Shown here: positions 52,337 through 63,463 of the stretch, in pieces
Position numbering within the stretch: position 1 is the stretch's first letter
Layout of the letters: every line of letters starts with the position of its first letter
Assembly: GCF_024748695.1 (NCBI RefSeq)
Contig: NZ_CP087176.1
Coordinates: 5,263,501 to 5,327,500 of the forward strand
Direction of reading: 5' to 3'
DNA: 64,000 bases
Origin: Pseudomonas sp. B21-040
GTDB lineage: Bacteria; Pseudomonadota; Gammaproteobacteria; Pseudomonadales; Pseudomonadaceae
Notes under the pieces: model-generated
Told to the model about the DNA's origin: nothing
Database searches by the model: none
Seen by the model: the letters and a program-made list of their open reading frames with translations, nothing else
Made by a program: the position numbers and the translations under genes

Positions 52337-54286
52337 ATGGACTTCTTTAAAACGGCGCCAATGCGCTTTCTCCTGCTGGTGACCGGCGCCTGGCTGGCCA
52401 TTTTCTTTCTGACCCGAACGGTGCTGCTGCTCACTCACCTGGATGAGGCCGGCAGCGGCTTCCTGTCGGTATTCGGCATCGGCTTGCTGTATGACCTGGG
52501 CTTTATTGCCTATGCGGCACTGCCAATGGGCCTCTACTTGCTGTTGTGCCCGCCGGCCTTGTGGCGTCGGCGCGGTCATCGCTGGTTTCTTCAGGGCCTG
52601 CTGACGGTCAGTCTGTTCGCCATGTTGTTCACTGCGGTGGCCGAATGGCTGTTCTGGGATGAATTCGGCGTGCGCTTCAATTTCATCGCCGTCGACTACC
52701 TGGTGTATTCCGACGAAGTACTGAACAACCTGCTCGAGTCCTATCCGATCGGCAAGCTGCTGAGCCTGCTCGCGGTGTTGGCCGTTGTCTTGAGTTTCGT
52801 ATTGCGCAAACCGTTCAATGCCGCGATGACCGCCCCTTTGCCGCCACTGCGCGGGCGGCTGCTCAATGCCTTGGGGCTGCTGATCGTTGCCGGTTTGAGC
52901 CTGCAATTGCTCAGCCAGGACGCGCCTCGCGCGCAGGGCGGTAACGCCTATCAAAACGAACTGGCCAGTAACGGCCCGTATCAGTTTTTCGCAGCATTCC
53001 GTAACAACGAACTGGACTACCCACAGTTCTACAAGACGCTGCCAGCTGACGTGGTTGCCAAGCAGATCCGGGCCGAACTGAGCGAGCCGAACGCACGCTT
53101 TATCGGCAAGGACCCACAAGATATCCGCCGGGAAATCGATAACCCCGGCACCCCGCGCAAACCCAACATCGTGTTGGTGACCATCGAAAGCTTCAGCGCC
53201 AAGTACATGGGCAGCAACGGTGACCAGCGCAACCTGACACCCAATCTCGATGCCTTGCGCAAGCAGAGCCTGTATTTCAACAATTTCTACGCCACCGGCA
53301 CCCGTACTGACCGTGGCCTGGAAGCCATCACGCTGGCCATCCCGCCAACGCCAGGTCGCTCGATCGTCAAGCGCGTGGGCCGTGAGAGCGGTTTTGCCAG
53401 CCTGGGCCAACAGCTCAATGCCGTGGGTTACGACAGCGTATTCGTTTACGGTGGACGCGGTTACTTCGACAACATGAACGCGTTCTTCAGCGGCAACGGT
53501 TACCGCGTGGTCGACCAGAGCAGTGTCGATGAAGCCGAGATTCACTTCAAGAACGCCTGGGGCATGGCCGACGAAGACCTTTATAACCAGACCCTGAAAC
53601 TGGCTGACGCCGACTATGCGAAACAACAGCCGTTTCTGCTGCAACTGATGACCACGTCCAATCACCGTCCCTATACCTACCCGGACAATCGGATCGATAT
53701 CAAATCCGGTAATGGTCGCGACGGCGCCGTGAAGTACACCGACTACGCCATTGGTCAGTTCCTTGAGCAGGCACGCAAAAAGCCATGGTTTGACAATACA
53801 ATCTTCGTCTTCGTCGCTGACCACACGGCGGGTAGCGCCGGCAAGGAAGACTTGCCGATCGCCAACTATCAGATTCCACTGTTCATTTACGCACCCAAGT
53901 TGATTGAAGCCCGAGAGACGGCACAACTGGCCAGCCAGATTGACCTCGCGCCCACCTTGCTGGGCTTGCTGAACCTGGACTATGAATCGACGTTCTTTGG
54001 TCGCAACCTGTTGCAGGACAACCCGCTGCCGCCACGAGTGGTGGTTGGCAATTATCAACACCTGGGGTTGTTTGACGGCAAGGATCTGGCGATCCTTAGC
54101 CCCCGCCAAGGGTTGCGACGTCATGATGAAGCGCTGACAGATAGTCGCGAATCCCGTGCCACCGCCGATGATCCGTTGATCACCCGTGCGATTACCTATT
54201 ACCAAACCGCCAGTTATGGCTTCAAGCAACAGCTGCTTGGCTGGAAGGCGCCCAAGGAGGGTGCCGGTCAAGTCAGCGATCGTTAA
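52337..54286 (+). CDS. LTA synthase-like/phosphoglycerol-phosphoethanolamine transferase family protein
   Basis: A 649-residue inner-membrane protein of the LtaS/OpgB/EptA alkaline-phosphatase superfamily. About five helices (residues 1-195) precede a periplasmic catalytic domain. Metal/active-site elements are NIVLVTIESFSAKYMG (Glu ligand), GTRTDRGLEA (candidate nucleophile Thr), and FVFVADHTAGSAG (Asp-His ligands). The family moves phosphoglycerol or phosphoethanolamine head groups onto periplasmic glucans or lipid A; Gram-negatives have no lipoteichoic acid. A ColR box upstream and the PAP2 gene downstream suggest envelope remodelling under metal stress. I start at MDFFKTAPMRFLLLV with AAGGAA upstream. 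Confidence 0.87.
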   Translation: MDFFKTAPMRFLLLVTGAWLAIFFLTRTVLLLTHLDEAGSGFLSVFGIGLLYDLGFIAYAALPMGLYLLLCPPALWRRRGHRWFLQGLLTVSLFAMLFTAVAEWLFWDEFGVRFNFIAVDYLVYSDEVLNNLLESYPIGKLLSLLAVLAVVLSFVLRKPFNAAMTAPLPPLRGRLLNALGLLIVAGLSLQLLSQDAPRAQGGNAYQNELASNGPYQFFAAFRNNELDYPQFYKTLPADVVAKQIRAELSEPNARFIGKDPQDIRREIDNPGTPRKPNIVLVTIESFSAKYMGSNGDQRNLTPNLDALRKQSLYFNNFYATGTRTDRGLEAITLAIPPTPGRSIVKRVGRESGFASLGQQLNAVGYDSVFVYGGRGYFDNMNAFFSGNGYRVVDQSSVDEAEIHFKNAWGMADEDLYNQTLKLADADYAKQQPFLLQLMTTSNHRPYTYPDNRIDIKSGNGRDGAVKYTDYAIGQFLEQARKKPWFDNTIFVFVADHTAGSAGKEDLPIANYQIPLFIYAPKLIEARETAQLASQIDLAPTLLGLLNLDYESTFFGRNLLQDNPLPPRVVVGNYQHLGLFDGKDLAILSPRQGLRRHDEALTDSRESRATADDPLITRAITYYQTASYGFKQQLLGWKAPKEGAGQVSDR

Positions 54287-54293
54287 CCGAATC

Positions 54294-54321
54294 GCCCCGG
54301 GCTGATGCCCCGGGGCTTTTT
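54294..54321 (+). terminator. Rho-independent terminator after the LtaS-like gene
   Basis: GCCCCGGG / CCCGGGGC with a 7-base loop and a TTTTT tail, 8 bases after the stop. Some read-through into the PAP2 gene 20 bases on is likely if the pair is co-regulated. Confidence 0.85.
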
Positions 54322-54340
54322 CCCTTGTTCAGGATTCACC

Positions 54341-55084
54341 ATGTCATCAACCGTTGTCCGTCCTGCCCCTCGCCCACTCAATTTCTGGGTGTGCCTGGGG
54401 GTTCCCGCCGTTGCGGCGATCATCCTGGTGTTGCTCGAACTGACATCGCTGGACATGGACCTTGCCAGGCTGTTCTTCGATCCAGTGGCGGGAGACTTCA
54501 TCGGGCGCCACAGTTACTTCCTGGAAGACATCCTGCATGACCGCGCCAAGCAAGTGGTCATTGCCTTTTCCGTGTTTGCGATCATCGGCTATATCACCTC
54601 TTTTTTCGTGGTCAGGCTCAAACCGTTCAAGCGGGAACTGGGCTGCCTGGTACTGTCTCTGGGTCTGGCAACCTCGTTTGTCACGCCCATGAAAGCGGTG
54701 ACGGCGGTGCAATGCCCATGGAGCCTTGAGCAATTTGGCGGCCACGAAACCTATAGCGAATTGCTGAGCCCTCGCCCGCACACGGATAAGCCCGGCCGCT
54801 GCTGGCCTGGTGGCCATGCCGCCACCGGTTTTACTCTGTTTGCGCTGTTCTTCGTGCTGCGTGATCGCCGTCCGCGCATGGCTCGCGCGGCGTTTATCTT
54901 CGCCTTATCCCTGGGTACGGTGTTCTCGATTGGCCGGATGATGCAGGGTGCGCACTTCTTCTCACACAACGTGTGGACCGCGATTTTCTGCTGGCTGATT
55001 TGCCTGGGATCGTACTACTACGTTCTTTACCGGCCGGCTTTGAGGGTTGAGTCGGTGGCCAAAGCAAAAGCAGTTAGCGCCTGA
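54341..55084 (+). CDS. PAP2-family membrane phosphatase
   Basis: A 247-residue membrane protein with about six helices of the PAP2/LpxE-like acid phosphatase superfamily. The middle catalytic motif is CWPGGHAATGFTLFALFF (PSGH variant PGGH). The third motif, SIGRMMQGAHFFSHNVWTA, keeps the nucleophile-type His (GAHFFSH) but has GR for SR and N for the final D. It probably dephosphorylates undecaprenyl pyrophosphate, phosphatidylglycerol phosphate or lipid A. The chosen ATG has AGGA six bases upstream. It is the likely partner of the LtaS-like enzyme. Confidence 0.85.
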   Translation: MSSTVVRPAPRPLNFWVCLGVPAVAAIILVLLELTSLDMDLARLFFDPVAGDFIGRHSYFLEDILHDRAKQVVIAFSVFAIIGYITSFFVVRLKPFKRELGCLVLSLGLATSFVTPMKAVTAVQCPWSLEQFGGHETYSELLSPRPHTDKPGRCWPGGHAATGFTLFALFFVLRDRRPRMARAAFIFALSLGTVFSIGRMMQGAHFFSHNVWTAIFCWLICLGSYYYVLYRPALRVESVAKAKAVSA

Positions 55085-55090
55085 ACTGAC

Positions 55091-55176
55091 GCCATCGCGG
55101 GCAAGCCCAGCTCCTACAGGGGACTGCATTAACTCGTGGGACCGGTGGTGCGACGATTCGGCTTGCCCGCGATGGC
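55091..55176. repeat. REP-type inverted pair, GCGGGCAAGCC family, copy 5
   Basis: GCCATCGCGGGCAAGCC (55091) and GGCTTGCCCGCGATGGC (ending 55176) form 17-base outer arms between the PAP2 gene and groEL. Confidence 0.9.
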
Positions 55177-55214
55177 AGCGACCAGGTCTCCTGACTTACC
55201 CGAATCAGGGCAAT

Positions 55215-55250
55215 AAAAAACCCCGCCTGCTTTCGCAGGCGGGGTTTTTT
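55215..55250. terminator. Terminator of the groESL operon
   Basis: AAAAAACCCCGCCTGC / GCAGGCGGGGTTTTTT, a perfect 16-bp stem with loop TTTC. It works on both strands and lies 21 bases after the groEL stop. Confidence 0.96.
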
Positions 55251-55270
55251 AGTACAGGGGTGAGGCTGGC

Positions 55271-56926
<1,656 letters not shown>

Positions 56927-56963
56927 TTAAATACTTTGTAGTAGCGGGAAAATGAGCGGGGAA

Positions 56964-57257
56964 TCAGCCTTCGATAACAGCGAGAATCTCGTTCTCAGCC
57001 ATTACCAGCAGGTCTTCGCCGTCAACTTTCACGGTGTTGCTGCCGGAGTACGGGCCGAACACAACCTTGTCACCCACTTTAACGGCCAGTGCACGCACTT
57101 CACCGTTGTCCAGCACGCGGCCGGTGCCGACAGCGAGGATTTCGCCGCTGTTGGCTTTCTCAGCAGCCGAACCTGGCAGGACGATACCGCCAGCGGTTTT
57201 CTTTTCTTCTTCGCTGCGACGGATGACGACGCGGTCATGCAGAGGACGAAGCTTCAT
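56964..57257 (-). CDS. groES: Co-chaperonin GroES
   Basis: The 97-residue lid subunit. The conserved opening [20 protein letters not shown] and the mobile loop region [20 protein letters not shown] are present, ending in the usual EILAVIEG. The ribosome site is a strong TTAGGAGAG. The 5' leader between promoter and start is about 140 bases and carries stable stems. Confidence 0.99.
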   Translation of the reverse strand: MKLRPLHDRVVIRRSEEEKKTAGGIVLPGSAAEKANSGEILAVGTGRVLDNGEVRALAVKVGDKVVFGPYSGSNTVKVDGEDLLVMAENEILAVIEG

Positions 57258-57399
57258 TGTCGATCTCTCCTAATTGTGGTTTTCATCGGCCGGTGTATTC
57301 CCGGCGGGTTTAACAAATCCGGCGGTGCCGGGTGCGGCTCGACAAGCGAGACGCGGAAGTCTGTCTGGCGTGATCGCCAGAAACCTTGCGGTGACCGTT
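57258..57399 (-). ncRNA. Structured groES leader (Pseudomon-groES-like)
   Basis: The groES 5' untranslated region of about 140 bases includes the stem CTGGCG/CGCCAG (57365-57380) and GC-rich pairings such as CCGGC...GCCGG near 57290-57335. A conserved Pseudomon-groES RNA motif has been reported upstream of groES in pseudomonads. Position and structure fit, but I have not aligned it. Confidence 0.5.
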
Positions 57400-57427
57400 A
57401 CATAAGGGCGCATAAGCTTATTACAAG
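57400..57427 (-). promoter_or_regulatory. Sigma-32 heat-shock promoter of groESL
   Basis: On the minus strand the -35 is CTTGTAA (57421-57427) and the -10 is CCCTTATGT (57400-57408), 12 bases apart. These match the CTTGAAA-N11-16-CCCCATnT consensus with one and one to two changes. Confidence 0.8.
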
Positions 57428-57470
57428 GGCGGGCCAGCAAAAAATTTCACAACGCTGCCCCGCAAACGAA

Positions 57471-57492
57471 CACGGCACCCGAAGGTGCCGTG
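57471..57492 (-). terminator. Terminator-like stem after fxsA
   Basis: CACGGCACC / GGTGCCGTG with loop CGAA lies 13 bases after the fxsA stop. On the minus strand it is followed by only a weak T-containing tail (TTCGTTTG). Confidence 0.6.
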
Positions 57493-57505
57493 CAGATAAC
57501 GCGAT

Positions 57506-57985
57506 TTACTTGGTGTCACGGTGGTGTTCGAACTCGCCTTCGATCACGTTGGGCTCTCGCCCCAGTGGTTCGCGCGGCGCAGGGCCGCCCCGAGGCTGCA
57601 GGTCGTCGGCAAATGCACGCTGACGAATCGCCTGTTCTTCGGCGCGCTGGCGCATTTTATTGGCCAGTAAGCGACGAGAGAATGGCATCAACAAGATCAG
57701 GCCCAACACATCAGAGACGAAGCCCGGCAGGATCAACAGACCGCCCGCCAGGGCCAGCATCAAGCCTTCGAGCATGGTCTGGGCCGGCAACTCGCCGCGA
57801 TTCAGGCTTTCACGGGCACGCAGTGCAGTGGCCAGACCGGCGATGCGCAGCACAAAAACGCCGAGCATCGAGCCGAGAATGATCAGTAGCAGGGCCGGGA
57901 AAAACCCGATAGCCCCGCTGACTTTGACGAATACGAACAGCTCCAACACCGGGAACAGTACAAAGAGCAATAAAAAAGGGCGCAT
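57506..57985 (-). CDS. fxsA: FxsA-family membrane protein
   Basis: A 159-residue inner-membrane protein of the FxsA family (suppressor of F exclusion of phage T7 in E. coli). It has four hydrophobic segments: MRPFLLLFVLFPVLELFVFV, IGFFPALLLIILGSMLGVFV, and a paired hairpin LEGLMLALAGGLLILPGFVS / DVLGLILLMPFSRRLL. The tail is basic, then disordered. The start at ATG, with GAGG nine bases upstream, fits the family; an in-frame TTG five codons earlier is less likely. It lies upstream of groESL in the same orientation, the arrangement common in pseudomonads. Confidence 0.9.
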   Translation of the reverse strand: MRPFLLLFVLFPVLELFVFVKVSGAIGFFPALLLIILGSMLGVFVLRIAGLATALRARESLNRGELPAQTMLEGLMLALAGGLLILPGFVSDVLGLILLMPFSRRLLANKMRQRAEEQAIRQRAFADDLQPRGGPAPREPLGREPNVIEGEFEHHRDTK

Positions 57986-58051
57986 CAAATGGTTCCTCAA
58001 CGCAAGAATGCCTTGCCAGTAAGCCTTAGATGACGTCGCCCTTTCGTGAAT

Positions 58052-58783
58052 TCAAGCGTCGGCGACTTCTTTTTTGGGCCAATGCTCGGCGTGAGCCAGG
58101 AAAACCAAGGCTTCCCGGACTTGTGTCGGCGTATTACAAGGTGCTTGAAACGGCAACCAGTACAGCGCCTGACCGATGCGCAAATGCATGCCTTCGGTGT
58201 CGATGCCAGCCAGTTGCGCCGGTTCGGTTTTCGGCAGGCCGGCCAGTTCGACGTAGTGCGCGATGGCTTTGGCGTGATCGGCATTCATGTGCTCGACCAT
58301 GCTCACTTCGGCTTTGCCGGCAAACGGGTTGGCCAGGGTCAGGTGATCGACCCAATGAATCGCGCCGAAGCCGCCGATGTAGCGGTGACGCACGGGTTTG
58401 AGCACCCAGAAATCGAAATCGTGAGCCTTGTGATAGCTCTGCGATTCCGGGAAATAGCGGTAGTAACGCTCGGCAGCCGCTTCAATGGCCGCCTCGTCTT
58501 CTAGCTTTTCTGCTTCGGCGAGGTACGTCAGCCGACCAACGGCTTGCACGTCATCGGCCTCACGCTCGCCCACGAACAATGAGCATTTCGGATCTTTTTG
58601 CAGGTTATGAGTGTGCTGAGCGATGCGGCTGATAAGGATCAGCGGCCGGCCTTGCTCATCCAGGCAGTAAGGAACCACTGAGCCAAACGGGTAACCCGGC
58701 ATGGACTTGGAATGGGTCGACAGCACCCCACGGTATTCCTTGAGAAGCAATTCTCGGGCATTCTTGGCCGCTTCAACGCTCAA
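58052..58783 (-). CDS. HugZ-like heme-utilisation/PNPOx-fold protein with DUF2470 domain
   Basis: A 243-residue cytoplasmic protein. The pyridoxamine 5'-phosphate oxidase-like split barrel (about 1-150) includes TLSK-type [20 protein letters not shown] and [22 protein letters not shown]-terminal DUF2470 domain has [20 protein letters not shown] and [10 protein letters not shown]. HugZ relatives bind or degrade heme. The start is TTG (read as [14 protein letters not shown]), chosen because AAGGAG sits seven bases upstream; a longer frame to 58954 has no ribosome site and overlaps the divergent SDR start. Confidence 0.85.
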   Translation of the reverse strand: MSVEAAKNARELLLKEYRGVLSTHSKSMPGYPFGSVVPYCLDEQGRPLILISRIAQHTHNLQKDPKCSLFVGEREADDVQAVGRLTYLAEAEKLEDEAAIEAAAERYYRYFPESQSYHKAHDFDFWVLKPVRHRYIGGFGAIHWVDHLTLANPFAGKAEVSMVEHMNADHAKAIAHYVELAGLPKTEPAQLAGIDTEGMHLRIGQALYWLPFQAPCNTPTQVREALVFLAHAEHWPKKEVADA

Positions 58784-58948
58784 TTTATGACTCCTTATAT
58801 AGAATCCGTCATAAAAACGGACAGGCACCTGGGGATAAGTATCCAGCACGCCATCGGGGCAGTTCTCATGTGCAGCCAGGCCACGCCAGGTGCAGATCGA
58901 GAGGCCCTCTTCAAGGAAACCACTCTGACCTGCTATTGGGGCATGCGA

Positions 58949-59707
58949 ATGCAACTCACTGACAAAGTAATCATTATCACTGGCGGTTGCCAGGGTTTAG
59001 GTCGTTCCATGGCCGAGTATTTCGCCGCCAAAGGCGCGAAACTGGCGCTGGTGGACCTGAACCAGGAAAAGCTCGACGACACCGTCGCGGCGTGCAAGGC
59101 CAAGGGTGCCGAAGCGCGCAGCTACCTGTGCAACGTCGCCAACGAAGAGCAAGTGAGCGACATGGTCGCCCGGGTTGCCGAAGATTTCGGCGCGATCCAT
59201 GGCCTGATCAACAACGCGGGCATCTTGCGTGACGGCCTGTTGTTGAAGGTCAAGGACGGCGAAATGACCAAGATGAGCCTGGCCCAATGGCAGGCGGTCA
59301 TCGACGTCAACCTGACCGGCGTGTTCCTGTGCACCCGCGAAGTCGCGGCCAAAATGGTCGAGCTGAAAAACAGCGGCGCGATCATCAATATCTCGTCGAT
59401 TTCCCGCGCTGGCAACGTCGGCCAGACCAACTACTCCGCCGCCAAGGCTGGCGTGGCAGCGGCCACCGTGACCTGGGCCAAGGAACTGGCGCGCTACGGC
59501 ATCCGCGTGGCAGGCATTGCACCGGGCTTTATCGAGACCGAGATGACGTTGGGCATGAAGCCCGAAGCACTGGAGAAAATGACGGCCGGGATTCCGCTCA
59601 AGCGCATGGGAAAACCGGAAGAGATCGCCCATTCGGCGGCGTACATTTTCGAGAATGACTACTACACCGGCCGGATCCTGGAGATGGATGGCGGGTTGCG
59701 TATCTAA
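58949..59707 (+). CDS. Short-chain dehydrogenase/reductase, FabG-like
   Basis: A 252-residue classical SDR with NAD(P) motif [20 protein letters not shown], structural [12 protein letters not shown], catalytic Ser in [12 protein letters not shown] and the YxxxK pair in [12 protein letters not shown]. The C-terminal DGGLRI is typical of 3-oxoacyl reductase relatives. Substrate is unassigned. GGGG lies eight bases before the second of two close ATGs, which I use. It is divergent from the HugZ-like gene and followed by a long palindromic repeat. Confidence 0.9.
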   Translation: MQLTDKVIIITGGCQGLGRSMAEYFAAKGAKLALVDLNQEKLDDTVAACKAKGAEARSYLCNVANEEQVSDMVARVAEDFGAIHGLINNAGILRDGLLLKVKDGEMTKMSLAQWQAVIDVNLTGVFLCTREVAAKMVELKNSGAIINISSISRAGNVGQTNYSAAKAGVAAATVTWAKELARYGIRVAGIAPGFIETEMTLGMKPEALEKMTAGIPLKRMGKPEEIAHSAAYIFENDYYTGRILEMDGGLRI

Positions 59708-59723
59708 CGCCCCCCCAAAACCC

Positions 59724-59826
59724 TGTAGCAGCTGCCGAGGTACGAGGCTGCGTTGCGTGTCCGCAGGACCGCCCTCGGGGGCCGCTGCGCAGCCCAACGC
59801 AGCCTCGTGCCTCGGCAGCTGCTACA
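59724..59826. repeat. Long inverted repeat, GTAGCAGCTG family, copy 3
   Basis: TGTAGCAGCTGCCGAGGTAC and the closing arm ending GCAGCTGCTACA pair over about 30 bases. It lies between the convergent SDR and apbC genes. Confidence 0.92.
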
Positions 59827-59842
59827 ACATCTATTCAGCGAA

Positions 59843-60937
59843 TCAATCGTCGCTGACGCTGATGTTCGGCATCGCCGGCGATACCGCTTCCTGCAACACG
59901 ATCCGCGCACCGACATGACGGGCCAGTTCCTGGTACACCATGGCAATCTGGCTGTCCGGCTCGGCGATCACCGTTGGTTTGCCGCCATCGGCCTGCTCGC
60001 GGATAACCATCGACAGTGGCAACGAGGCCAGCAGTTCGACGCCATACTGGTTGGCCAGCTTCACACCACCGCCTTCACCGAACAGATGCTCGGCATGCCC
60101 GCAGTTGGAGCAGATGTGCACGGCCATGTTTTCCACCACGCCCAGCACCGGGATGTTGACCTTGCGGAACATCTCCACGCCCTTGCGCGCGTCCAGCAAT
60201 GCCAGATCTTGCGGGGTCGTGACGATTACTGCACCGGCCACCGGTACTTTCTGTGCCAGGGTCAGCTGAATGTCACCTGTGCCTGGCGGCATGTCGATGA
60301 CCAGGTAATCCAGGTCGCCCCACGCAGTCTGGGTCACCAGTTGCAGCAGCGCACCGGACACCATCGGCCCACGCCAGACCATCGGTGTGTTGTCGTCGGT
60401 CAGGAATGCCATCGACATCACTTCAACGCCATGGGACTCGATCGGCACGAACCACTTCTGATCCTTGACCTTTGGTCGGGTGCCTTCAGCGATGCCGAAC
60501 ATGATGCCCTGGCTTGGACCGTAGATGTCCGCGTCGAGAATCCCCACTTTGGCGCCTTCACGGGCCAGCGCCAGCGCCAGGTTCGCGGCGGTGGTGGATT
60601 TACCCACGCCGCCCTTGCCGGACGCCACGGCCACCACGTTTTTCACGTTCGCCAGCCCCGGAATCTGCGCCTGAGCCTTGTGCGCGGCAATCACGCTGGT
60701 GATGTCGACGCGAGCAGTCGTCACGCCGTCCAGGCCTTCGATGGCCATTTGCAGCATCTGTGACCAGCCGCTCTTGAACAGGCCGGCGGCGTAACCCAAC
60801 TCCAACTGGACGCTGACGCGATCGCCCTGGATGTCGATGTTGCGCACACACCCGGCGCTGACCGGGTCCTGGTTCAGGTAAGGGTCGGTGTATTGGCGAA
60901 GGACGGCTTCCACCGCTGCGCGATTGACGGCGCTCAT
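59843..60937 (-). CDS. apbC: Fe-S cluster carrier ApbC/Mrp
   Basis: A 364-residue P-loop NTPase that loads or carries [4Fe-4S] clusters. An N-terminal MIP18/DUF59 domain (about 1-95) precedes the deviant Walker A VASGKGGVGKSTTAANLALA and Walker B-type YLVIDMPPGTGD. The cluster-bridging CxxC is present in VHICSNCGHAEHLF. GGAG lies seven bases before the chosen ATG (MSAVNRAAVEAVLR). It is divergent from metG, an arrangement I recall in other pseudomonads. Confidence 0.95.
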   Translation of the reverse strand: MSAVNRAAVEAVLRQYTDPYLNQDPVSAGCVRNIDIQGDRVSVQLELGYAAGLFKSGWSQMLQMAIEGLDGVTTARVDITSVIAAHKAQAQIPGLANVKNVVAVASGKGGVGKSTTAANLALALAREGAKVGILDADIYGPSQGIMFGIAEGTRPKVKDQKWFVPIESHGVEVMSMAFLTDDNTPMVWRGPMVSGALLQLVTQTAWGDLDYLVIDMPPGTGDIQLTLAQKVPVAGAVIVTTPQDLALLDARKGVEMFRKVNIPVLGVVENMAVHICSNCGHAEHLFGEGGGVKLANQYGVELLASLPLSMVIREQADGGKPTVIAEPDSQIAMVYQELARHVGARIVLQEAVSPAMPNISVSDD

Positions 60938-61046
60938 GGGCAACTCCGATAGCAAGACAGGAAAATCAGGCTGGTATCCTACCTGTTCTGTTGGCCGGAC
61001 GGCATGCTTTCAGGACGTGACAATTATCCTGTGGCCAGATGCAACC

Positions 61047-61179
61047 TGTAGCAGCTGGCGAAGCCTGCGTTCGACTGCGAAGCAGTCGTGTATCCCGGCA
61101 ACCCGGATGACCTGAAACACCGCAGTGTCCGGTTTTACGACGGCTGCGCCGCCGGACGCAGCCTTCGGCAGCTGCTACA
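61047..61179. repeat. Long inverted repeat, GTAGCAGCTG family, copy 4
   Basis: TGTAGCAGCTGGCGAAGCCT and the closing arm GGCAGCTGCTACA, with an inner ACTGCGAAGCAGT palindrome. It lies in the divergent apbC-metG gap (60938-61267). The 88 bases after it hold the metG promoter; the rest of that gap shows nothing further. Confidence 0.9.
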
Positions 61180-61267
61180 AAGGTCCGCGGTGCCGGTCGC
61201 GGGGGTGAAAAATATGCGCTGGCGCTTTATAGTGGCCGACCTCCGTTTCATCAAGTAGCCGAGCCCC

Positions 61268-63319
61268 ATGTCCGAGCCACGCAAGATCCTCGTCACCAGC
61301 GCCCTGCCCTATGCCAATGGTTCGATCCATCTTGGCCACATGCTGGAATACATCCAGACCGATATGTGGGTGCGTTTCCAGAAGCACCGCGGCAATCAAT
61401 GCATTTACGTCTGCGCCGACGACGCCCACGGCTCGGCGATCATGTTGCGCGCGGAAAAGGAAGGCATCACCCCGGAACAACTGATCGCCAACGTCCAGGC
61501 TGAACACAGCGCCGACTTTGCCGAGTTCCTGGTGGACTTCGACAACTTCCACTCCACTCACGCCGAAGAAAACCGTGAGCTGTCGAGCCAGATCTACCTG
61601 AAGCTGCGCGACGCCGGGCACATCGCCCAGCGCTCGATCACGCAGTACTTCGACCCGGAAAAGAAAATGTTCCTGGCCGACCGCTTCATCAAGGGCACCT
61701 GCCCGAAATGCGGCACCGAAGACCAGTACGGCGACAACTGCGAAAAATGCGGTGCGACTTACGCGCCCACCGATCTGAAGGATCCGAAGTCGGCCATCTC
61801 TGGCGCCACCCCGGTGCTCAAGGATTCCCAGCACTTCTTCTTCAAGCTGCCGGACTTCCAGGAAATGCTGCAAGCCTGGACCCGCAGTGGGACCCTGCAA
61901 GACGCCGTCGCGAACAAGATCGCCGAATGGCTGGATGCCGGCCTGCAACAGTGGGACATCTCCCGTGATGCACCGTACTTCGGTTTCGAGATCCCGGGCG
62001 AGCCAGGCAAGTATTTCTACGTGTGGCTGGACGCGCCGATCGGCTACATGGCCAGCTTCAAGAACCTCTGCGATCGCACGCCGGAGCTGGATTTCGACGC
62101 GTTCTGGAACAAAGATTCCACCGCCGAGCTGTACCATTTCATCGGCAAGGACATCGTCAACTTCCACGCCCTGTTCTGGCCAGCCATGCTCGAAGGCGCC
62201 GGTTTCCGTAAACCGACCGGCATCAACGTCCACGGCTACCTGACCGTCAACGGTCAGAAAATGTCCAAATCGCGCGGCACCTTCATCAAGGCCCGGACTT
62301 ACCTGGATCACCTGTCGCCGGAATACCTGCGTTATTACTACGCGGCCAAGTTGAGCCGTGGCGTCGACGATCTGGACCTGAACCTTGAGGACTTCGTGCA
62401 GAAGGTCAACTCGGACCTGGTCGGCAAAGTCGTCAACATTGCCAGCCGTTGCGCCGGTTTCATCAACAAGGGCAATGCCGGCGTGATGGTCGACACCAAC
62501 GCCGCGCCGGAATTGACCGATGCCTTCCTGGCCGCCGCGCCAAGCATCGCCGACGCCTATGAAGCCCGCGACTTCGCCCGCGCCATGCGCGAGATCATGG
62601 GCCTGGCCGACCGCGCCAACGCCTGGATCGCCGACAAGGCGCCGTGGTCGCTGAACAAACAGGAAGGCAAGCAGGATGAAGTTCAGGCCATCTGCGCCAC
62701 GGGCATCAACCTGTTCCGCCAACTGGTGATCTTCCTCAAGCCGGTCCTGCCGTTGCTGGCAGCCGACGCCGAAGCGTTCCTGAACGTCGCTCCGCTGACC
62801 TGGAACGACCACGCGACCTTGCTCAGCAACCATCAGTTGAACGAGTTCAAGCCTTTGATGACTCGTATCGACCCGGTGAAAGTGCAGGCGATGAGCGATG
62901 CTTCCAAAGAAGATCTGACCGCCAGCGCAACCGACACCGGCGAAACCGCGCCTGCCGGCAACGGTGAACTGGCCAAAGATCCCCTGTCGCCAGAAATCGA
63001 GTTCGACGCCTTTGCTGCCGTCGATCTGCGCGTCGCACTGATCCTCAAGGCCGAACACGTGGAAGGCGCGGACAAGTTGTTGCGCCTGACCCTGGACATC
63101 GGTGACGAGCAACGCAACGTGTTCTCCGGGATCAAGAGCGCTTATCCGGACCCGTCCAAGCTCAATGGTCGCCTGACCATGATGATCGCCAACCTCAAGC
63201 CACGGAAAATGAAGTTCGGCATTTCCGAAGGCATGGTGATGGCGGCCGGCCCTGGCGGTGAAGAAATCTACCTGCTCAGCCCTGATAGCGGCGCCAAGCC
63301 GGGTCAGCGCATCAAGTAA
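61268..63319 (+). CDS. metG: Methionyl-tRNA synthetase
   Basis: A 683-residue class I synthetase. The HIGH motif is [15 protein letters not shown], and the KMSKS motif is [12 protein letters not shown] zinc knuckle is formed by [19 protein letters not shown]. The anticodon-binding alpha bundle and a C-terminal tRNA-binding/EMAP-like domain (about 575-683, [20 protein letters not shown]) follow, so it is the long dimeric form. Essential for translation initiation and elongation. It is followed by a terminator and the rsx/rnf cluster. Confidence 0.98.
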   Translation: MSEPRKILVTSALPYANGSIHLGHMLEYIQTDMWVRFQKHRGNQCIYVCADDAHGSAIMLRAEKEGITPEQLIANVQAEHSADFAEFLVDFDNFHSTHAEENRELSSQIYLKLRDAGHIAQRSITQYFDPEKKMFLADRFIKGTCPKCGTEDQYGDNCEKCGATYAPTDLKDPKSAISGATPVLKDSQHFFFKLPDFQEMLQAWTRSGTLQDAVANKIAEWLDAGLQQWDISRDAPYFGFEIPGEPGKYFYVWLDAPIGYMASFKNLCDRTPELDFDAFWNKDSTAELYHFIGKDIVNFHALFWPAMLEGAGFRKPTGINVHGYLTVNGQKMSKSRGTFIKARTYLDHLSPEYLRYYYAAKLSRGVDDLDLNLEDFVQKVNSDLVGKVVNIASRCAGFINKGNAGVMVDTNAAPELTDAFLAAAPSIADAYEARDFARAMREIMGLADRANAWIADKAPWSLNKQEGKQDEVQAICATGINLFRQLVIFLKPVLPLLAADAEAFLNVAPLTWNDHATLLSNHQLNEFKPLMTRIDPVKVQAMSDASKEDLTASATDTGETAPAGNGELAKDPLSPEIEFDAFAAVDLRVALILKAEHVEGADKLLRLTLDIGDEQRNVFSGIKSAYPDPSKLNGRLTMMIANLKPRKMKFGISEGMVMAAGPGGEEIYLLSPDSGAKPGQRIK

Positions 63320-63337
63320 ACGTGTTGCGGTAAACCG

Positions 63338-63374
63338 ATCCCACAGTCGTGCCTGACGCGACTGTGGGATTTTC
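63338..63374 (+). terminator. Rho-independent terminator of metG
   Basis: ATCCCACAGTCG / CGACTGTGGGAT, a perfect 12-bp stem with a 9-base loop and TTTTC tail, 19 bases after the stop. Confidence 0.88.
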
Positions 63375-63463
63375 ATATCTGGCCCCCCCTCCGTCCTTGC
63401 CGGATAATGCCTAAGCTTTTTAGACCGCTGAGTTAAAAAGCCCCCGTTCTTGCCGGCACGATC

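Noticed and set aside
52265..54271. 668-codon frame antisense to the LtaS-like gene
   Set aside because: The sense strand has membrane helices, catalytic motifs and a ribosome site; the antisense frame has none.
52337..54286. Lipoteichoic acid synthase proper
   Set aside because: The organism is Gram-negative; family membership is real but the substrate must be another envelope glycan or lipid.
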